Shown in pieces: positions 62,650 through 64,000 of a stretch of 64,000 nt of DNA (its first letter is position 1; every line of letters starts with the position of its first letter). Source of the DNA: AP-15 sp963781215 (GTDB taxonomy: Bacteria > Pseudomonadota > Alphaproteobacteria > ATCC43930 > CGMCC-115725); NCBI GenBank assembly GCA_963781215.1, contig CAWAFE010000044.1:1-64000 (forward strand), in the 5' to 3' direction. The notes beneath the pieces are model-generated. The model had not been told where the DNA came from, did not search any database, and was given only the letters and a program-made list of their open reading frames with translations. The translations under genes and the position numbers were made by a program.

Positions 62650-64000
62650 TTGGATGAGACCCCGACACGTCCGATTTCCAATCGGACGCCGTTGCTCGAC
62701 CGGATCGACGTCCCGGCCGATCTGCGCAAATTGCCGGAATCGGATCTGCGCCAGCTCGCCGATGAGTTGCGCGGCGAACTGATCGACGCGGTCTCGATCA
62801 CCGGCGGTCACTTCGGCGCCGGGCTCGGCGTCGTCGAGCTGACCGTGGCACTGCATTATGTCTTCGACACGCCGCACGACCGGCTGATCTGGGATGTCGG
62901 ACATCAGGCCTACCCCCACAAGATCCTGACTGGCCGGCGCGACCGCATCCGCACGATTCGCCAAGGCGGCGGGCTCTCCGGTTTCACCAAGCGCTCGGAG
63001 AGCGAGTACGACCCGTTCGGCGCGGCGCACAGCTCGACCTCGATCTCCTCCGGGCTCGGCATGGCGGTCGCGCGCGATTTCAAGGGCGAGCGCCGCAACG
63101 TCATCGCCGTGATCGGCGATGGTGCCATGAGCGCCGGCATGGCGTACGAGGCGATGAACAACGCGGGTGCGATGGATTCGCGGCTGATCGTTGTCCTCAA
63201 CGACAACGACATGTCGATCGCCCCGCCGGTGGGCGCGATGAGCGCCTATCTGTCGCGCCTCTTATCGTCGAAATCCTTTTTGTCGCTGCGCCACATCGCC
63301 GGCGAGGTCGCCCGTCACCTGCCCAAGCGGGTCGAGCATGCCGCCCGGCGCGCCGAGGAATTGGCGCGCAGCTTCGTCACCGGCGGCACCCTGTTCGAAG
63401 AGCTCGGCTTTTATTACATCGGCCCGATCGACGGCCATAACCTCGAGCATCTGCTGCCGGTCCTCAAAAACGTCCGCGAATACGAGGAGTCCGGGCCGAT
63501 CCTCGTCCATTGCGTGACTGAGAAGGGCCACGGCTATTTGTCGGCCGAGCAGGCCGAAGACAAATGGCACAGCGTCGCCAAGTTCGACGTGATCACCGGC
63601 GCGCAGGCGAAATCGACCCCGAAGGCGCCGCAATACACCACCGTGTTCGCCAAATCGCTGATCAAGGAAGCCGAGAAAGACGAGCGGATCGTTGCGATTA
63701 CCGCGGCGATGCCGTCCGGCACCGGGCTCAACCTCTTTGGCGATCGGTTTCCAAAGCGCTGCTTCGATGTCGGCATCGCCGAGCAGCACGCGGTGACCTT
63801 CGCCGCCGGCCTCGCGACCGAGGGTATGAAGCCGTTCGCGGCGATCTACTCGACCTTCCTGCAGCGCGCCTACGACCAGGTCGTGCACGATGTCGCGATC
63901 CAGAAATTGCCGGTGCGCTTTGCGATCGACCGCGCCGGCCTCGTCGGGCAGGACGGCCAGACCCATGCCGGCTCGTTCGACATCGCCTATCTCGGTTGCC
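62650..64000 (+). CDS. dxs: 1-deoxy-D-xylulose-5-phosphate synthase (5' part)
   Basis: First ~450 residues of DXS, the TPP enzyme that opens the MEP isoprenoid pathway; the gene runs past the end of the window. Seen are 'GGHFGAGLGVVELTVALHYV', 'IWDVGHQAYPHKILTGRRDR', 'FGAAHSSTSISSGLGMAVAR', the TPP motif 'IGDGAMSAGMAYEAMNN', 'LGFYYIGPIDGHNLEHLLPV' and 'FDVGIAEQHAVTFAAGLATE'. The start is the TTG at 62650, after GAGGAGCGCAGC; an ATG nearby is out of frame. Confidence 0.95.
   Translation, partial: MDETPTRPISNRTPLLDRIDVPADLRKLPESDLRQLADELRGELIDAVSITGGHFGAGLGVVELTVALHYVFDTPHDRLIWDVGHQAYPHKILTGRRDRIRTIRQGGGLSGFTKRSESEYDPFGAAHSSTSISSGLGMAVARDFKGERRNVIAVIGDGAMSAGMAYEAMNNAGAMDSRLIVVLNDNDMSIAPPVGAMSAYLSRLLSSKSFLSLRHIAGEVARHLPKRVEHAARRAEELARSFVTGGTLFEELGFYYIGPIDGHNLEHLLPVLKNVREYEESGPILVHCVTEKGHGYLSAEQAEDKWHSVAKFDVITGAQAKSTPKAPQYTTVFAKSLIKEAEKDERIVAITAAMPSGTGLNLFGDRFPKRCFDVGIAEQHAVTFAAGLATEGMKPFAAIYSTFLQRAYDQVVHDVAIQKLPVRFAIDRAGLVGQDGQTHAGSFDIAYLGC

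Overview
High-GC chromosomal DNA from a heterotrophic alphaproteobacterium, probably Rhodospirillales-like. This is inferred from codon use, the histone-deacetylase-like / xseB / ispA / dxs gene order, a hopanoid C-3 methylase (hpnR) and many SDR, amidohydrolase and metallo-beta-lactamase-fold catabolic genes. No rRNA, tRNA or CRISPR array was found. A striking technical feature is that many otherwise intact genes, including housekeeping purD, carry apparent single-base frameshifts, most of which read as one extra base. Some of these are probably sequence or assembly errors rather than true pseudogenes.

Layout. 0-10 kb: metabolic genes (MBL hydrolases, gamma-glutamyltransferase, an orphan ureD, queE, a double-hotdog protein, a branched-chain-amino-acid-type ABC binding protein) and an SDR/amidohydrolase pair with a partial duplicate copy of the amidohydrolase beside it. 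10-13.6 kb: a decayed patch with a DNA-glycosylase remnant, IS256 and IS110 transposase remnants and an AAGGCTC tandem repeat. 13.6-22.4 kb: VOC, SDR and TPP enzymes, a broken OFA-family transporter with its small subunit, then mobA-fdhD and moaA-nadK (molybdenum cofactor / formate dehydrogenase maturation). 22.6-28.4 kb: a D-aminoacylase-like hydrolase and a very large membrane-anchored nSTAND-type NTPase ending in eleven almost identical 41-residue repeats. 28.8-34 kb: a four-domain rhodanese protein and an ABC exporter operon whose ATPase carries a fused cyclic-nucleotide-binding domain. 34-42.5 kb: DUF3108, HpnR, DUF169, a broken PIN toxin, a bifunctional aldolase/dehydrogenase, a Nudix-like regulator and a VanZ protein.

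43.0-48.0 kb holds the most exciting locus: an amino-acid adenylation enzyme with a valine-type specificity code and a dead carrier domain, a separate intact peptidyl carrier protein, a SyrB2-like non-haem Fe(II)/2-oxoglutarate halogenase (HxA in place of HxD, with the same 119-residue spacing to the second histidine as in SyrB2), an MbtH-like helper, a cupin on the opposite strand and a frameshifted zinc alcohol dehydrogenase. Together they look like a compact cassette that loads an aliphatic amino acid on the carrier, chlorinates its unactivated carbon and passes it on. No condensation or thioesterase domain is visible.

48-49.5 kb is a lower-GC, gene-poor stretch with palindromic repeats. 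49.5-64 kb returns to core genes: SDRs, purD, xseA, a phosphotransferase-kinase fusion, mutL, an ACMSD-like amidohydrolase with an acyl-CoA-dehydrogenase-like flavoenzyme, a histone-deacetylase-like enzyme, xseB, a prenyl diphosphate synthase and the 5' part of dxs, which runs off the window.
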